Shown here: piece after piece, positions 1 to 10,468 of the stretch | Numbering within the stretch: position 1 is the stretch's first letter | Layout of the letters: each line of letters begins with the position of its first letter | DNA from: Microstegium vimineum | Taxonomy: Eukaryota; Streptophyta; Magnoliopsida; Poales; Poaceae | Direction: 5' to 3' | Assembly (NCBI GenBank): GCA_022036555.1 | Contig: CM039128.1 | Coordinates: 7,186,839 to 7,250,838 of the forward strand | Length of the DNA stretch: 64,000 bases | Translations under genes and position numbers: made by a program | Notes under the pieces: generated by a model | The model's input: the letters and a program-made list of their open reading frames with translations, nothing else | The model's database searches: none | What the model was told of the DNA's origin: nothing

Positions 1-121
1 GGCTTGAGCATGGATTTTGAAATGTACAGACGTTCATCGCTTATTTGGGATCAACTCCTGAAGGAGTACTGTGGCTGCAGTAGAAATGTTTTGCATACCT
101 GATACTGTTTTTTACTTGTAG

Positions 122-742
122 GTATTGTTTGAGCAAGATCGCTGGCACTATCTTGTTGACATTTTCAAGCAAGATTTTTGCAAGCTGTATGGCATGACAC
201 TAGAGCCGTTGCTGAACATATACCTGCAAGCAGGCTTGACAGCTCTCAAGACCCCGTATCCCTCACATGATTATCCCTTACTTTTCTCTACAGTCTTTTT
301 TTCGCTAAAATATGGATTACTAGTATTGTTGTGGTTATGGTATCTTTTATTGTCCTTGACCATTTAAAGATTCTGCACTGAGGGTAGCTGCCCTAGGGAA
401 GACCCCTTGTCCCTGGAGGCTTCAGGAAACTAGCCGAGCCTCTGCCCTTCTCTAAGCAACACCACTCAAAGCTCGTTTGTTACATCACCAAGGAGCCCAT
501 GGACACTGAGAATCCGCCTCGGTTCTGCCGAATGGCTATGTCTACGGTGAGAAGGTATGCACTCAACTTAGCTGTTCTTTGTAAATCGTCAGTGCAGTTC
601 AAACCATCTTGCTTAAGTGCTTGCTGTATATTTGCCTCAGGTGCTTCAAGAGATGTCCAAGAAAAATGACGGGAAGATTACATGCCCCAGGACAGGAGAT
701 GTTTGTGACTTCTCAGAGTGTGTTAGGGCTTTCATCTCCTAA
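122..742 (+). CDS. MAEA/GID9-like E3 ligase subunit, last three exons (partial; two -1 frameshifts)
   Basis: This is the 3' end of a plant MAEA homologue, the GID9/CTLH-complex subunit of a cytosolic/nuclear ubiquitin ligase. Exons are 122-255, 370-554 and 641-742 (stop TAA 740-742); introns are 256-369 and 555-640, all GT-AG. Seen: the CRA-domain stretch CKLYGMTLEPLLNIYLQAGL in the first exon, a Cys-containing GSCPREDPL segment, FSKQHHSKLVCYITKEPMDT in the second exon, and the GID-type RING end KITCPRTGDVCDF in the third. The second exon has lost one base near 421 (a T run) and one near 522 (a G run), so it needs three reading frames. Both losses are in short homopolymers, which suits either a decaying copy or consensus error. 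Upstream exons lie outside the window or were not found in 1-121. Family identity is strong by recalled similarity; functional status is open. Confidence 0.72.
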
Positions 743-1296
743 TCATGAAATGCTCTGATTCGTGTGGCTTGGGAGTCTGGTGGATGTACATAGAGTGGTC
801 AGCGCATTGTGCGTCATGTTAAGTTAATTGATTTAACCTGCAATGTTAAACGGGCTGGATGTTGGAAGTACCTCTTCTGCCTCTCGATTGTTGCATCTGT
901 GAACTGTGAAACCGACGTGTTTCATGCTCCAACGCCTTCAAAAGTGGAAGGGTAACTTGATTTGAAAAATGATTTGTATCATATTTGGACACGGGTAAAA
1001 TCTATGCACCATATTGCACTGAACAAAAACCTACTGATTTCATTCTGAACATTGTAACTGCAATGCAGGCTCGTCACTCATTTCGTTTTTTTTAAAGAAT
1101 CGGGAGAAAATTGAACTTGAACATGGATGATTGACCAAGCAAGTTGTTTGTGCTCATGACATGTTTGGCAGCTTAATTTAGTCAAACTCAACATGATTAT
1201 TTTTTTAAATAAAACAGTCAAACTCAATTTGCACTTCCTAACCAAGGCGAGTCCGCATTTACAGCAGCGAAGACGGTAAGCAAGCGCTTTCCAGTC
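743..1296. other. 3' UTR and intergenic spacer
   Basis: AT-rich DNA after the MAEA-like stop codon. It should hold the 3' UTR of that gene and the distal promoter of the ubiquitin-RPS27a gene. No coding segment or repeat was recognised. Confidence 0.4.
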
Positions 1297-1472
1297 AGCC
1301 CATTCATTCACCTATATGGGCCGCACGAGATGATGAAGCAAATCAGCCCAGCCCATCAAACACCGACTCCTGCAAGATCCAGCCGTCAGATCCTCAAACC
1401 CCTAGATCCAACAGTCCACGTCGTATGCCTCCTCTATATAGGCGAACACAGCGCCGACCTCAGAAACCCTAG
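1297..1472 (+). promoter_or_regulatory. Ribosomal-protein-type promoter: site II motifs, TATA box, telo-box
   Basis: Site II motifs (TGGGCC/TGGGCT in either orientation) occur at 1297-1302, 1317-1322, 1345-1350 and 1350-1355. A TATA-like CTATATA lies at 1434-1440, and a telo-box AAACCCTAG at 1464-1472, with a variant AAACCCCTAG at 1395-1404. Site II plus telo-box is the known arrangement in plant ribosomal-protein and other growth-linked promoters, and it fits the gene that starts at 1564. Transcription start is inferred to be about 30 bases after the TATA box. Confidence 0.7.
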
Positions 1473-1563
1473 CCTCCAGCCCCCCACCCCGCCGCACCAA
1501 GACCTTACCCAGCCGCCGCCGCCGCCGCCCGCAGCGCGGAGGCGACCCCCAACCGCCGCCAAG

Positions 1564-2031
1564 ATGCAGATCTTCGTGAAGACCCTGACGGGGAAGACCA
1601 TCACGTTGGAGGTGGAGTCCTCGGACACCATCGACAACGTGAAGGCCAAGATCCAGGACAAGGAGGGCATCCCGCCGGACCAGCAGCGGCTCATCTTCGC
1701 CGGCAAGCAGCTGGAGGACGGCCGCACCCTCGCTGACTACAACATCCAGAAGGAGTCCACCCTCCACCTGGTGCTCCGCCTCCGCGGTGGCGCCAAGAAG
1801 CGCAAGAAGAAGACGTACACCAAGCCCAAGAAGATCAAGCACAAGCACAAGAAGGTGAAGCTCGCCGTTCTCCAGTTCTACAAGGTGGACGACGCCTCCG
1901 GCAAGGTCACCCGCCTCCGCAAGGAGTGCCCCAACACCGAGTGCGGCGCGGGCGTCTTCATGGCCAACCACTTCGACCGCCACTACTGCGGCAAGTGCGG
2001 CCTCACCTATGTCTACAACCAGAAGGCGTAA
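1564..2031 (+). CDS. RPS27A: Ubiquitin - 40S ribosomal protein S27a fusion (eS31)
   Basis: Intronless 155-residue precursor. Residues 1-76 are plant ubiquitin, starting MQIFVKTLTGKTI and ending LRLRGG. Residues 77-155 are the eS31 extension, with a Lys/Arg-rich linker (AKKRKKKTYTKPKK) and a zinc-finger core made of CPNTEC and CGKC. Deubiquitinases cut after Gly76 to release ubiquitin and the small-subunit protein. The first ATG of the conserved product at 1564 is chosen over the longer upstream open frame from 1330, because that extension translates the TATA box and 5' UTR. Length and every motif match the family, and the reading frame is intact. The site II/telo-box promoter upstream agrees with a translation-apparatus gene. 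Confidence 0.97.
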   Translation: MQIFVKTLTGKTITLEVESSDTIDNVKAKIQDKEGIPPDQQRLIFAGKQLEDGRTLADYNIQKESTLHLVLRLRGGAKKRKKKTYTKPKKIKHKHKKVKLAVLQFYKVDDASGKVTRLRKECPNTECGAGVFMANHFDRHYCGKCGLTYVYNQKA

Positions 2032-3560
2032 TTGCTTGCGCCGATTTGCTTTATCCGCCTACCTATCAAGCATTCACCTGTTGGTTACTCGAATTGAATC
2101 TCATTTACATCTGTCTGAGGTTGAAACTTAAATGGAGCAGTAGTATCTATCATATTGGTACCCCTGTTACTGAGTTTAATTTTGTTTTCATATTTTATCC
2201 TTGTCGACGATTGCTTTTTTTTTGACGTTTCACTATTTCATCATTCATGGGTCGATTATAGTAGTATTGCATTGCCGGTTTAATTGTGTCCCGTAGGTAT
2301 TCCTATCTCTTGATAATCCCTGTGGTGGCAGCCGGCAAGGGAATTGCCCTAACCCTTTATGTTTGCTTTTGTTTTGATTGGCACTAATGTCTTGAGATAG
2401 CTAGCTACTATTTAATGATAAATAATTCTGTGTATGTTATGTTCTTGTTGATATAATTTTTTGTGCTATGGGTTTCCACCATTTTGTTGTGTTTTTATTA
2501 ATGTCTGGAGAACACATTGCTTGTTAGAATAGCTTGCTTTGGATGTAGTACTACCATCTTATCATGCATATTTGTGATCTCAGTACCCAGTCATGTATTG
2601 CTAGAGTTCCTTTGTCAGTGTTCTCAATATTGCTTTTTTTTTCTATTGACTAGTACTCTATCTAGATGCATAGCAAAATGAATGTACCAAAAAAAGTGGA
2701 ACAGGGAGTATTATTTTTGTAATAGTGATTTTAGTATTGCTAGTTCATTATTTTGTGATTGTGCTGTTGCTGTAGACATAGATAGAATGGATTGCTCGTT
2801 TGATAGTATAAAGTACACATTGATAAGTCAATAGTTTGTAGTACACTTCCTTTTAGGTCAGTTAGATTGTTGGTTTGTTTTCTGGGATGTTTGATGGCTG
2901 CAATTCTTTTTAGAGTTTGTGTGTGGTTGTGTTCCTTAGCCTGTTTAAGGAGAATTGTGTGCAATCTTGTTCTCTTAGCCAGCCCAAGATGCAAAAAATG
3001 CTTCATACTAGTCTCCACTTGTGACAGTTCAAGTAGGCTGTTGAATTGTGCAGTTTATGGTCTTTATTGGTATTAGGTGTGCTGTTCTCGTGAACTGAAC
3101 CAGCGTGTGACCTATTGATTTGTTTTCTGTTTTGGGCGGGACTGAATTTGAGTCATGTGCTGATGATGACTTGATCATACTGAACATTTGTGCCAAATTT
3201 GAGCATTTTGGATTCAATGCCGGTTGAGATCCATCCTTAATAGAGTCTAAATCTTACTGATTTACTAAATTTTGCAGGTCTTTTTGGAATTGGTTTACCT
3301 TGTTTTCTCTGTACCTTCTGAATTCTCTCTGTGATTCTATTAGTCTCTTTTGGATTATTATTATTACTCCATAATGTACTTTGGAATGATTGGTTAGCAA
3401 ACAGCACGCACAGGTTAAACTGGCATGCGTCTGTATTTCATACCCCGTTGATTTTGATGTTTGGTTTGCTAGTTATAACATTTTTTATAGTTGCATATGA
3501 GGTGGGTCCCACGTTCCACCACAATCAATCCAAACTAGTCCAAATAATCACCTTTTTGGA
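2032..3560. other. RPS27a 3' UTR and spacer without recognised genes
   Basis: T-rich DNA that includes the probable RPS27a 3' UTR (about the first 250 bases). Short open frames on both strands have no family motifs and biased T-rich composition. Nothing else is supported. Confidence 0.4.
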
Positions 3561-3780
3561 GAGTTAGTTTTTTTGGATGGGCTAGTTGCAACTAGCTCAA
3601 TCTAGCTCTCTTGTTTGAATACTTTTGAGCTAGTTGAGTGCAAACTAGTTCAAACTAGCTCTAGCTCTAGGATCCAAACAGGACCCTCCTTGGCTAGAGC
3701 TAGTTTACAAACTAACTCTAACCTCTAGCTTTTTTTTTTTTACCTCTAGCCCTAGCCGAGCTAGTTTGATCTAAACAGGC
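3560..3780. repeat. AGCT-rich degenerate MITE-like repeat
   Basis: Many copies of AGCTAG/CTAGCT and ACTAGTT in both orientations around a GGATCCAAACAGGACC block. Such 'CTGTTTGGATC' edges are frequent at ends of grass MITEs. No clean terminal inverted repeat or target duplication could be fixed, so the class is unknown. Confidence 0.35.
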
Positions 3781-4067
3781 TAATGACACTAATGACACCG
3801 ATGTTCCTCCCCAAAAAAACCCATCGTCTCGCCACGGTCGAACTCGAAACCACTCGTCTCCCCAATGACTCCGACGAGGAACCTAGCCTGGCCAAAAGCC
3901 CAAAACCTTAGCCTGGCCAAAAGCCCAAAACCTCCTTTTTCTCTCTCTCGAGTGTTGGGGTTGACGGATTACTGAAGATGTCCCGTTTGTGAACAAGTAA
4001 TACGAGATGTTTTCTGTAGAAGGATTCTGTAAAGATTTTGGGGAATTTATTTAGGCTTTGTTTGGGA

Positions 4068-4147
4068 TTGGGATTGGGCTTTGTTTCCAGGTGTGATCGC
4101 CTGTCAGATTGGGATTGGGCTTTGTTTCCAGGTGTGATCGCCTGGCA
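4068..4147. repeat. 40-bp tandem duplication
   Basis: Two head-to-tail copies of a 40-base unit beginning ATTGGGATTGGGCTTTGT (4068 and 4108). A related GGCTTTGTTTGGGATTGGG string recurs on each side (about 4053 and 4168). No gene was recognised in 3781-4523. Confidence 0.75.
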
Positions 4148-4523
4148 CTTTGACAGGTTATTATTTAGGCTTTGTTTGGGATTGGGATTGGGATTTGTAT
4201 CAATCCACACATGTTATGATGGATTGGGGCGAAATCTAGTTCGAATTATGCTCCAATTTACCGTAACAGATATGAATTGAGTTGAACTCACAACATCCGA
4301 ATAAGGTCTTAGTAGTGTGAAATCAATGTACTGTATAGGAGTATGGGATAGAACCGGAAGGAGAATTCAGCATGGGACAGTCAGATACACTCTGGAGAAA
4401 GATCTGGCGTCTCTCTTTAAAATAGTGTGTGAGCTATTATAGAAAGATAGTAACCTAACATGCTAGCAGTGCAGAAAATAGTGTAAAATAGATATATAAA
4501 TTATAAGAAAGTGTGTGAGCTTA

Positions 4524-5115
4524 GAGCATGTTTAATAGTTGAGCCAAATACTTGGCTATAAGTCAAGTAGTAATAGCCAAATCATACAACAATTAGTCTT
4601 TTACTTGTCTACAAAATTTCTTTATTGTTTTATGTTTTTATTCTCTTTTATCTCCCTCCTCACATTCATATCTATTAGGACCCATTAATATCTATGTATC
4701 CGTGCCCAGCTTGGTGCTAGATTAGGAAAGTCTCAATGGTGGTGTCATTTGAGTTTTATTCGCATTAAATATGTTGCCACATAGACACTTTTGATGACAT
4801 GATAGTGTATTTAAGAAGAGAGAGAAGAAATGAGTGTCATGAGATGATACTCTCTTGGCACAAATACCAACTCTTAATGAGTCATGAAATTAAATGCCTA
4901 TGAAACTATAGAATTAAACTCTCCACTGAGAGTGAGTGTTTCATCCGAGTTTGATTTCATTTTGTATGATATGGCAATCTTGTAAACAACGTCACGAAAA
5001 CTCTCCATTGAGACTGGCCTTAGGAGTCAAGTTCTCTTCTCTCTTCTTAATTCTCTCCTCCACATCATAAAAAATACTGACTAGCTTGGCTATAAACCAA
5101 TTATTTTACTTGCTC
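4524..5115. mobile_element. Tourist-like MITE (outer), interrupted
   Basis: Starts GAGCATGTTTAATAG and ends in the imperfect inverse (CTATTAAAC versus TTTTACTTGCTC), with TTA target duplications at 4521-4523 and 5116-5118. Internal text 'ACTTGGCTATAAG' matches the element at 35838-36090, so both belong to one family. A second MITE (4725-5019) sits inside it. Without that insert the element is about 294 bp. TTA duplications are typical of PIF/Harbinger-type Tourist MITEs. Confidence 0.75.
4725..5019. mobile_element. Tourist-like MITE (inner), 295 bp
   Basis: Terminal inverted repeats GGAAAGTCTCAATGG (left) and CCATTGAGACTGGCC (right), flanked by TTA at 4722-4724 and 5020-5022. It is inserted in the MITE at 4524-5115, so it is the younger of the two. 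The GGCCAGTCTCAATGG end is a familiar grass Tourist terminus. Confidence 0.88.
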
Positions 5116-5949
5116 TTAGATCTTATCATTATCTCTTTACGCTTAGTTCTTTATGATTATCTCTTTTTTATTGGAACTGCCAGAACACACAAAGCTCACG
5201 GTTGCGCTTAGAACAACTTTAGTGAGCATTCCAAAGCGGCGCCAAGCAGAGACGAAACCAACCGACACTTCTACCAAACAATGGAGTGCAGAGGTGCAAA
5301 AGAAAAAAGCTTAGCATAGGTGCAAAACTTAGCTACAATTGCAAGCGTCTGAAAAATCATTTCATTCACTGCAAAGTTCCTACAAATTGAGCTAGCAAGC
5401 TGGTGGAATTTTGAATGGAAGAACATCTAATTATTTATGTGAGTTCCATAGCAAATGATAATCTGCTTAGAACGAAGGCAGAGAAACATTGTTTTTTGTC
5501 TCACAAAAAACAGCTAAAAACACATCAGCCGGCTTATCAGCCACCGAAAACAACGAAACAAATAGGCTGAAATAAGCTAAGCAAAGCGCCACTTGACATG
5601 ACAGAACTCAACCTATCTCTTTCAACAATCCGCTAAGTTCAGTATACATGGTTAACCTAACCAAGTCAACACAGTCCATGATTAGATCTTTAAAATTTAA
5701 CCAAATTTCAAGCTTCAAAAATCAGGTAGCCACAAAATCTCCAATCATTTGCCTTTCCAATTGTATAGTATTTTCCTCCTGCTCTTCCAACTAGAGGTCA
5801 GGAATCCACCAGCCTGGAGGGAAGTGCTTACGTGGCAAAGCCCAAGCCAATTGGCGCCTCTCCGGATTCCAAATAAACAACTACCCCACGTTCCCGCCAC
5901 GTAGCAACTCCTCCAATCCGTCGGCCGGGCGAGCAGGGCCCACCTTACC
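5116..5949. promoter_or_regulatory. Upstream region of the CRSH gene
   Basis: 834 bases between the Tourist nest and the CRSH start codon. GC content rises towards the gene. No convincing TATA box was seen. The promoter and 5' UTR are placed here only because of position. Confidence 0.35.
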
Positions 5950-8653
5950 ATGGCGACCACCACTGCCGCCACAGTCCACGCCGGCGGCCACCCGTACCGC
6001 CGCGCCCGCGCTTGCTACGGCCCACCGCGCCTGCGCTTCCCGGCCGTGGCCGCGGCCGCTGCTGCCGCTTCCTCTTCCCCGCCCGCCCCGTCGCCCACGC
6101 TGCCGCCGCTGCCAGACGGGGGCGGCGGGCGGCTGGTGGCGGAGCTGGTGTGCGCGTTCAACGAGCTCACGGAGCGGATGGGGGAGGACCTGGCGACGTC
6201 CTCCTCGTCGCGCCTGCTCTTTCGCGCGCTGAAGCTGGCGCTCCCCGCCCTCCGTGACGTGGACGGCGGCCGCGCACTCGCGCGCGCGCTCGCCGTCGGC
6301 GCCACCCTCGCTGACCTCCAGGTAACTTGTCGTACCCCGAATGCCACCTCCTCCGTTCCATTATTCTCTGTGCAGTACAGGGTTGGGGTTGTTGATCATC
6401 TAATGATCTGAAGTCAACCTCTTGCTTTTGGGTCTGTTGGCTCCAGTTCTTCTTGTATTGTACAGTATAAAATTTGGATATTGGAACAAGAACATAACTA
6501 GTGTTAGCTTAATTTTCCAAGTTTTGTGAAATGTATAGGTATATTTCATTCTGAGATGATTTGTCGGTTGGATTTAGGCATAATGATCGTTCCAACAGCT
6601 AAATCTCTTTTCTGCTAAATCCGTATTCCAACAGCTAATAGGCTCATTTAGCGGCCATATCCGCTTTTCTCCGGCTAGTAGCTGGCTTCATTTTTTAGTG
6701 CAAAAAAATGAATATCTTACCTTTCATCTTCTCCAGCAGCTATCTCTGCAGCTGTAGCCAGAGATTTAAAACCTCAACAAGCCATCAACATTATCCGTCT
6801 CTTAAATGAGTGAAACCTACATTAGCTTGTTGACTAACACATTTTTTTCCTTAATGTTATGCCACAGATTACTCTGTTCACTTAACAAAGTTAATATAGT
6901 TACATTTCCCAATGAAATAAGGGACCGCTCTTGAATCAGAACTTACATTTCCTGTGTTTCGTAAATTTCACATTTTTGACCCATCAAGCTCTCAAATTAG
7001 TCTTTTGAATTGAATGCTGAAAACAGATGGATGCTGAAGTCATATCAGCCGGCATACTAAGAGAAGCATTAGATGCAGGAGCTGTAAGCATGAGGGATGT
7101 AAATACTCAGATTGGGATCAGCACATCTCATTTGCTGCATGACAGCTTAAGGATTAAGCATGCTCCTACGAAGCTTGACGTATTGGATGATGAAAGTGCA
7201 AGCTCATTGAGAAGCTTTATTCTTTCATACTATGACATCAGGGCAGTGATATTGGAGATTGCACTGAAGCTTGATATGATGAGACACCTTGATTACCTCC
7301 CTAAGTATCTGCAGCAGATAAAATCTCTTGAAGTCATGAAGATATACGCCCCACTTGCACATGCTGTTGGAGCGGGTAATCTATCACTAGAATTAGAAGA
7401 TCTCTCATTTCGTTACTTGTTTCCTCATTCATATGACCATGTTGATCAGTGGTTGAGAAGCCAAGAAAGTGACTGCAAGGCCATAATAAATCTGTATAAG
7501 GAGCAGTTGCTTCAAGCACTGCAGGCTGATAATGAGTTACAAAGGATTGTACAGGACATATCAATTAAAGGGAGGTACAAAAGCCGTTTCAGTACTATGA
7601 AGAAGCTAGTAAAAGATGGACGGAAACCAGAAGAAGTTAAAGACATACTAGGTTTGCGGGTAATCTTGGAGCCTCGGTGTGATGACAATTCATCTGATTG
7701 GGGCCCTAGGGCTTGCCACAGGACACATGAAATTATTCAAACTTTGTGGAAGGAAGTCCCGGGTAGAACAAAAGATTATGTCACTCACCCAAAAAGAAAT
7801 GGTTACCAGAGTTTGCATGTGGCCATTGATGTCAGTGAACCTGGGAAGGTGAGGCCACTAATGGAGATACAGATACGCACCAAGGAAATGCATAGGTTTG
7901 CTGTTGGTGGAGAGGCATCTCACTCTCTCTACAAAGGTGGTCTTACTGATCCTGGAGAGGTAATTACATTACACTCAATTCTTGGATTTAGCATGTTATG
8001 AAAGTTAGAGTTTGACATAAACAAGTGTTTTTAGTTGACAACAGAAATGGAAAACTATATACTATAAACTCAAATGATGCATATATGAGTATTGCTTAGA
8101 ACCGCCATTCCTTGTTATATTGTCCAGGCTAAAAGGCTCAAGACTATTATGTTGGCTGCGGCGGAGCTAGCAGCTCTGCGCCTACGAGACCTACCAGGCA
8201 GTGATCACGGAGTTGGGAACTGCAAGAACCCGGCTTTCTGCCAGCTTGACAAAAATGGGGATGGGAGAATCAGCATCGAGGAACTCACTGAGGTGATGGA
8301 GGATCTAGGTGCTGGAGGCGAAGACGCAACAGAGCTCATGCATCTTCTTGACGCAAACAGTGACGGCTCCTTGAGCTCTGACGAATTCGATTCATTCCAG
8401 AGACAGGTAGTTTTCAGTTACATATGTGCAGTGATCATTTAGGTACATAATTGTGAAACTGCCCTTGAGGGTGGAAGTGAGATTGTGATATCCTGTACAT
8501 ATCTTTGTTTGTCAGATTGAAATGATGAGAAACTTGGAGGACGATGATGATCACTACAGGAAGATCTTGAAGGAGAAGCTGCACACGATCGACAGTTCAG
8601 GTCTCATCCATGTCTATCGCAAGGAGCTCAGTGACAAACTGCTTGTGGGCTGA
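5950..8653 (+). CDS. CRSH: Calcium-activated RelA/SpoT homologue, chloroplast ppGpp synthase
   Basis: Exons 5950-6321, 7027-7959, 8128-8406 and 8516-8653, all introns phase 0 with GT-AG ends, give 573 residues. Residues 1 to about 60 are Ala/Arg/Ser-rich, like a chloroplast transit peptide. The HD hydrolase region (exon 2 start) lacks the metal-binding His-Asp pair: ILREALDAG stands where LLHD is expected. The synthetase domain (about 300-420) has RYKSRFSTMKKL at 307, DILGLRV, HPKRNGYQSLHVAI and EIQIRTKEMH. Two EF-hand loops follow: DKNGDGRISIEE (476-487) and DANSDGSLSSDE (510-521). Known family role: Ca2+-stimulated synthesis of (p)ppGpp in plastids, with no hydrolase activity. The GC-rich exon 1 and AT-richer later exons are usual for grasses. 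The frame is intact throughout. Rice has several CRSH paralogues, so the paralogue number cannot be given. Confidence 0.95.
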
Positions 8654-9352
8654 CCTGGTACTCAACACAACCTACCAAACCGAACAACCATCTTATTGTA
8701 GTTTTGCATGTATACCACACCGAGAAGTGACCCTAGCAATGATTTGTAAATAGTCGTCGAATGTACATGGTAACATATATGATGGAGAAAAAGAAGGGGG
8801 TGAAATACTGGCTGAATGTAGATGGTGTTGTATATGATTCAAAAAATGGGGCGGGCTGTAATACTCGCTGAATTATATGATTCAGAAAAGGAGGCACTTT
8901 TTGTTGAGTTCTTTGTTGATTTTTTTAGCTTGGTACTGAAACCAGTGTGGTCATTCAGAATTGAAGGGTTCTATAGAAGAAAAACTTATTTAATTTAGTA
9001 TCTAGGAAAACAGCAGGAAGAGGAGATGGTGCACAGAAAGGTATAGTACAGCGAAAAGATTCATAATTCTGGAGCAGTCTTTCTTTTTCACTGCAAAATA
9101 AAACATCCTGTAGACCCTATATGTTGGGAGTAAATGTAACATTTGTGTCGAAAAAGACATGTCAAGTAACTGAAAACCACAGACATGTAAAATTCTTTGA
9201 TAATATGTTGACACTCAATTAATCCCTGATGAGCAACAGGAAAGGTAGCCATAAAGATTGCATCGTTTGCAAAACAATTACAGGTATATTCAGTTTTAAT
9301 TGGCGTCGCTTGTTGTAACTTTCTAGAGTAAGGAAATCACTTTGATCCTGAG
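8654..9352. other. CRSH 3' UTR and spacer
   Basis: AT-rich sequence after the CRSH stop. A short near-repeat (TGGCTGAATGTAGATG... and CTCGCTGAATTATATG...) occurs near 8810-8880. No gene was recognised. Confidence 0.35.
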
Positions 9353-9367
9353 GAAGCATCAATATTG

Positions 9368-9702
9368 TTTTTTTTTACGGTCAACGGGGGAGTCGGTCCC
9401 CACCTGGTTTTATTTATTGTTTGCCCAAAACGGCTCGAGGGGTTTTACTGATTGTGCACAGTAGTAATAGTGATTACAACAACATTTTGGAGGCCTAACT
9501 ACTCATAACGATGTACTGCTGCCAAGAAGATGGAGCACCAACGATCTGCAACATTTCTTTTAGTCCTGGGAAGCCTGCATTTCCACAGTTCCGCAGAGGA
9601 TTTACAGAGGTGGAGCACTTGATGAACAGAGTGGATCTCATTCCTGAAGACTTTTGCATTTCTTGTTTTCCAGAGCTGCCATCAGACAAGCGCGAGGAAG
9701 GT
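9368..9702 (-). mobile_element. 5'-truncated LINE 3' end with poly(A) and 15-bp target duplication
   Basis: Both sides carry the same 15 bases, GAAGCATCAATATTG (9353-9367 and 9703-9717). Inside the left one is an oligo-T run (9368-9375), which is the poly(A) tail of a minus-strand insert. A minus-strand frame reads AELWKCRLPRTKRNVADRWC and then stops, like the C-terminal end of plant L1-type LINE ORF2 proteins, followed by a 3' UTR of about 190 bases. Long duplications plus a poly(A) tail are the mark of target-primed reverse transcription. The rest of the LINE is missing. Confidence 0.75.
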
Positions 9703-9967
9703 GAAGCATCAATATTGCAATTGCAATAGTTTTGTGTTTCGAATGGGCATCAATATTCCACGGATACAGAAGAGAGATACTGCATGTTATCTTCACGTAG
9801 AAAGCAAGTTTCAATTCTAGGCATGCAATTTCCACACCACTTATTGCATCACACATATAAACATATTCAAACCAACTAGACATCATCACTGGGCACACTG
9901 ACACACATTACCTGAGAATCAGTTTTCAGCCACTCCAGTAGATCCTGCACAAGAACCTTATTAATTA

Positions 9968-10393
9968 CTACCAGGTAAGGAGACGATGAACGCCACCGTC
10001 AGTGGGGGCGGCGGACACGGTGGCTTTAAGAGGGTTGATGACCCTGCAGTTGCGCCTAATCTCGCCCTGCATCCCGGTGAGCACCTCGATGTTCCCCATC
10101 TTGACCATGGACGTCGCGAACTTGATCTTCCAGATCACCTCGCTGCGCACGAAGGAGTCCACCAGCGCCTTCATCGTCGCGTCGGTCAGCAGCGCCGCGT
10201 CCGACTTGAAGAGCCCCAGGTTGTTCGTGACGCCGACGTAGTACTTGTTGTCGAACCTTTCCGGCGTGATGAGGTCCATGAACACCGTCGTGTTGGGGAA
10301 GAACTGGCTGCTGTTGGCCGGGCACACACTCTTCAGCAGCAATGCGTAGGCTTTGCTCAGTGCCGGATCAATCTGCAGCTGTTCATGTAATAT

Positions 10394-10468
<75 letters not shown>

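Noticed and set aside
1402..1983. Long minus-strand open frame opposite ubiquitin-RPS27a (193 codons)
   Set aside because: Shadow of a GC-rich, codon-biased real gene; the plus-strand product is fully conserved.
6015..6361. Open frames on the other strand and frame of CRSH exon 1
   Set aside because: High GC of the exon removes stops in all frames; only the plus frame from 5950 joins the conserved exons.
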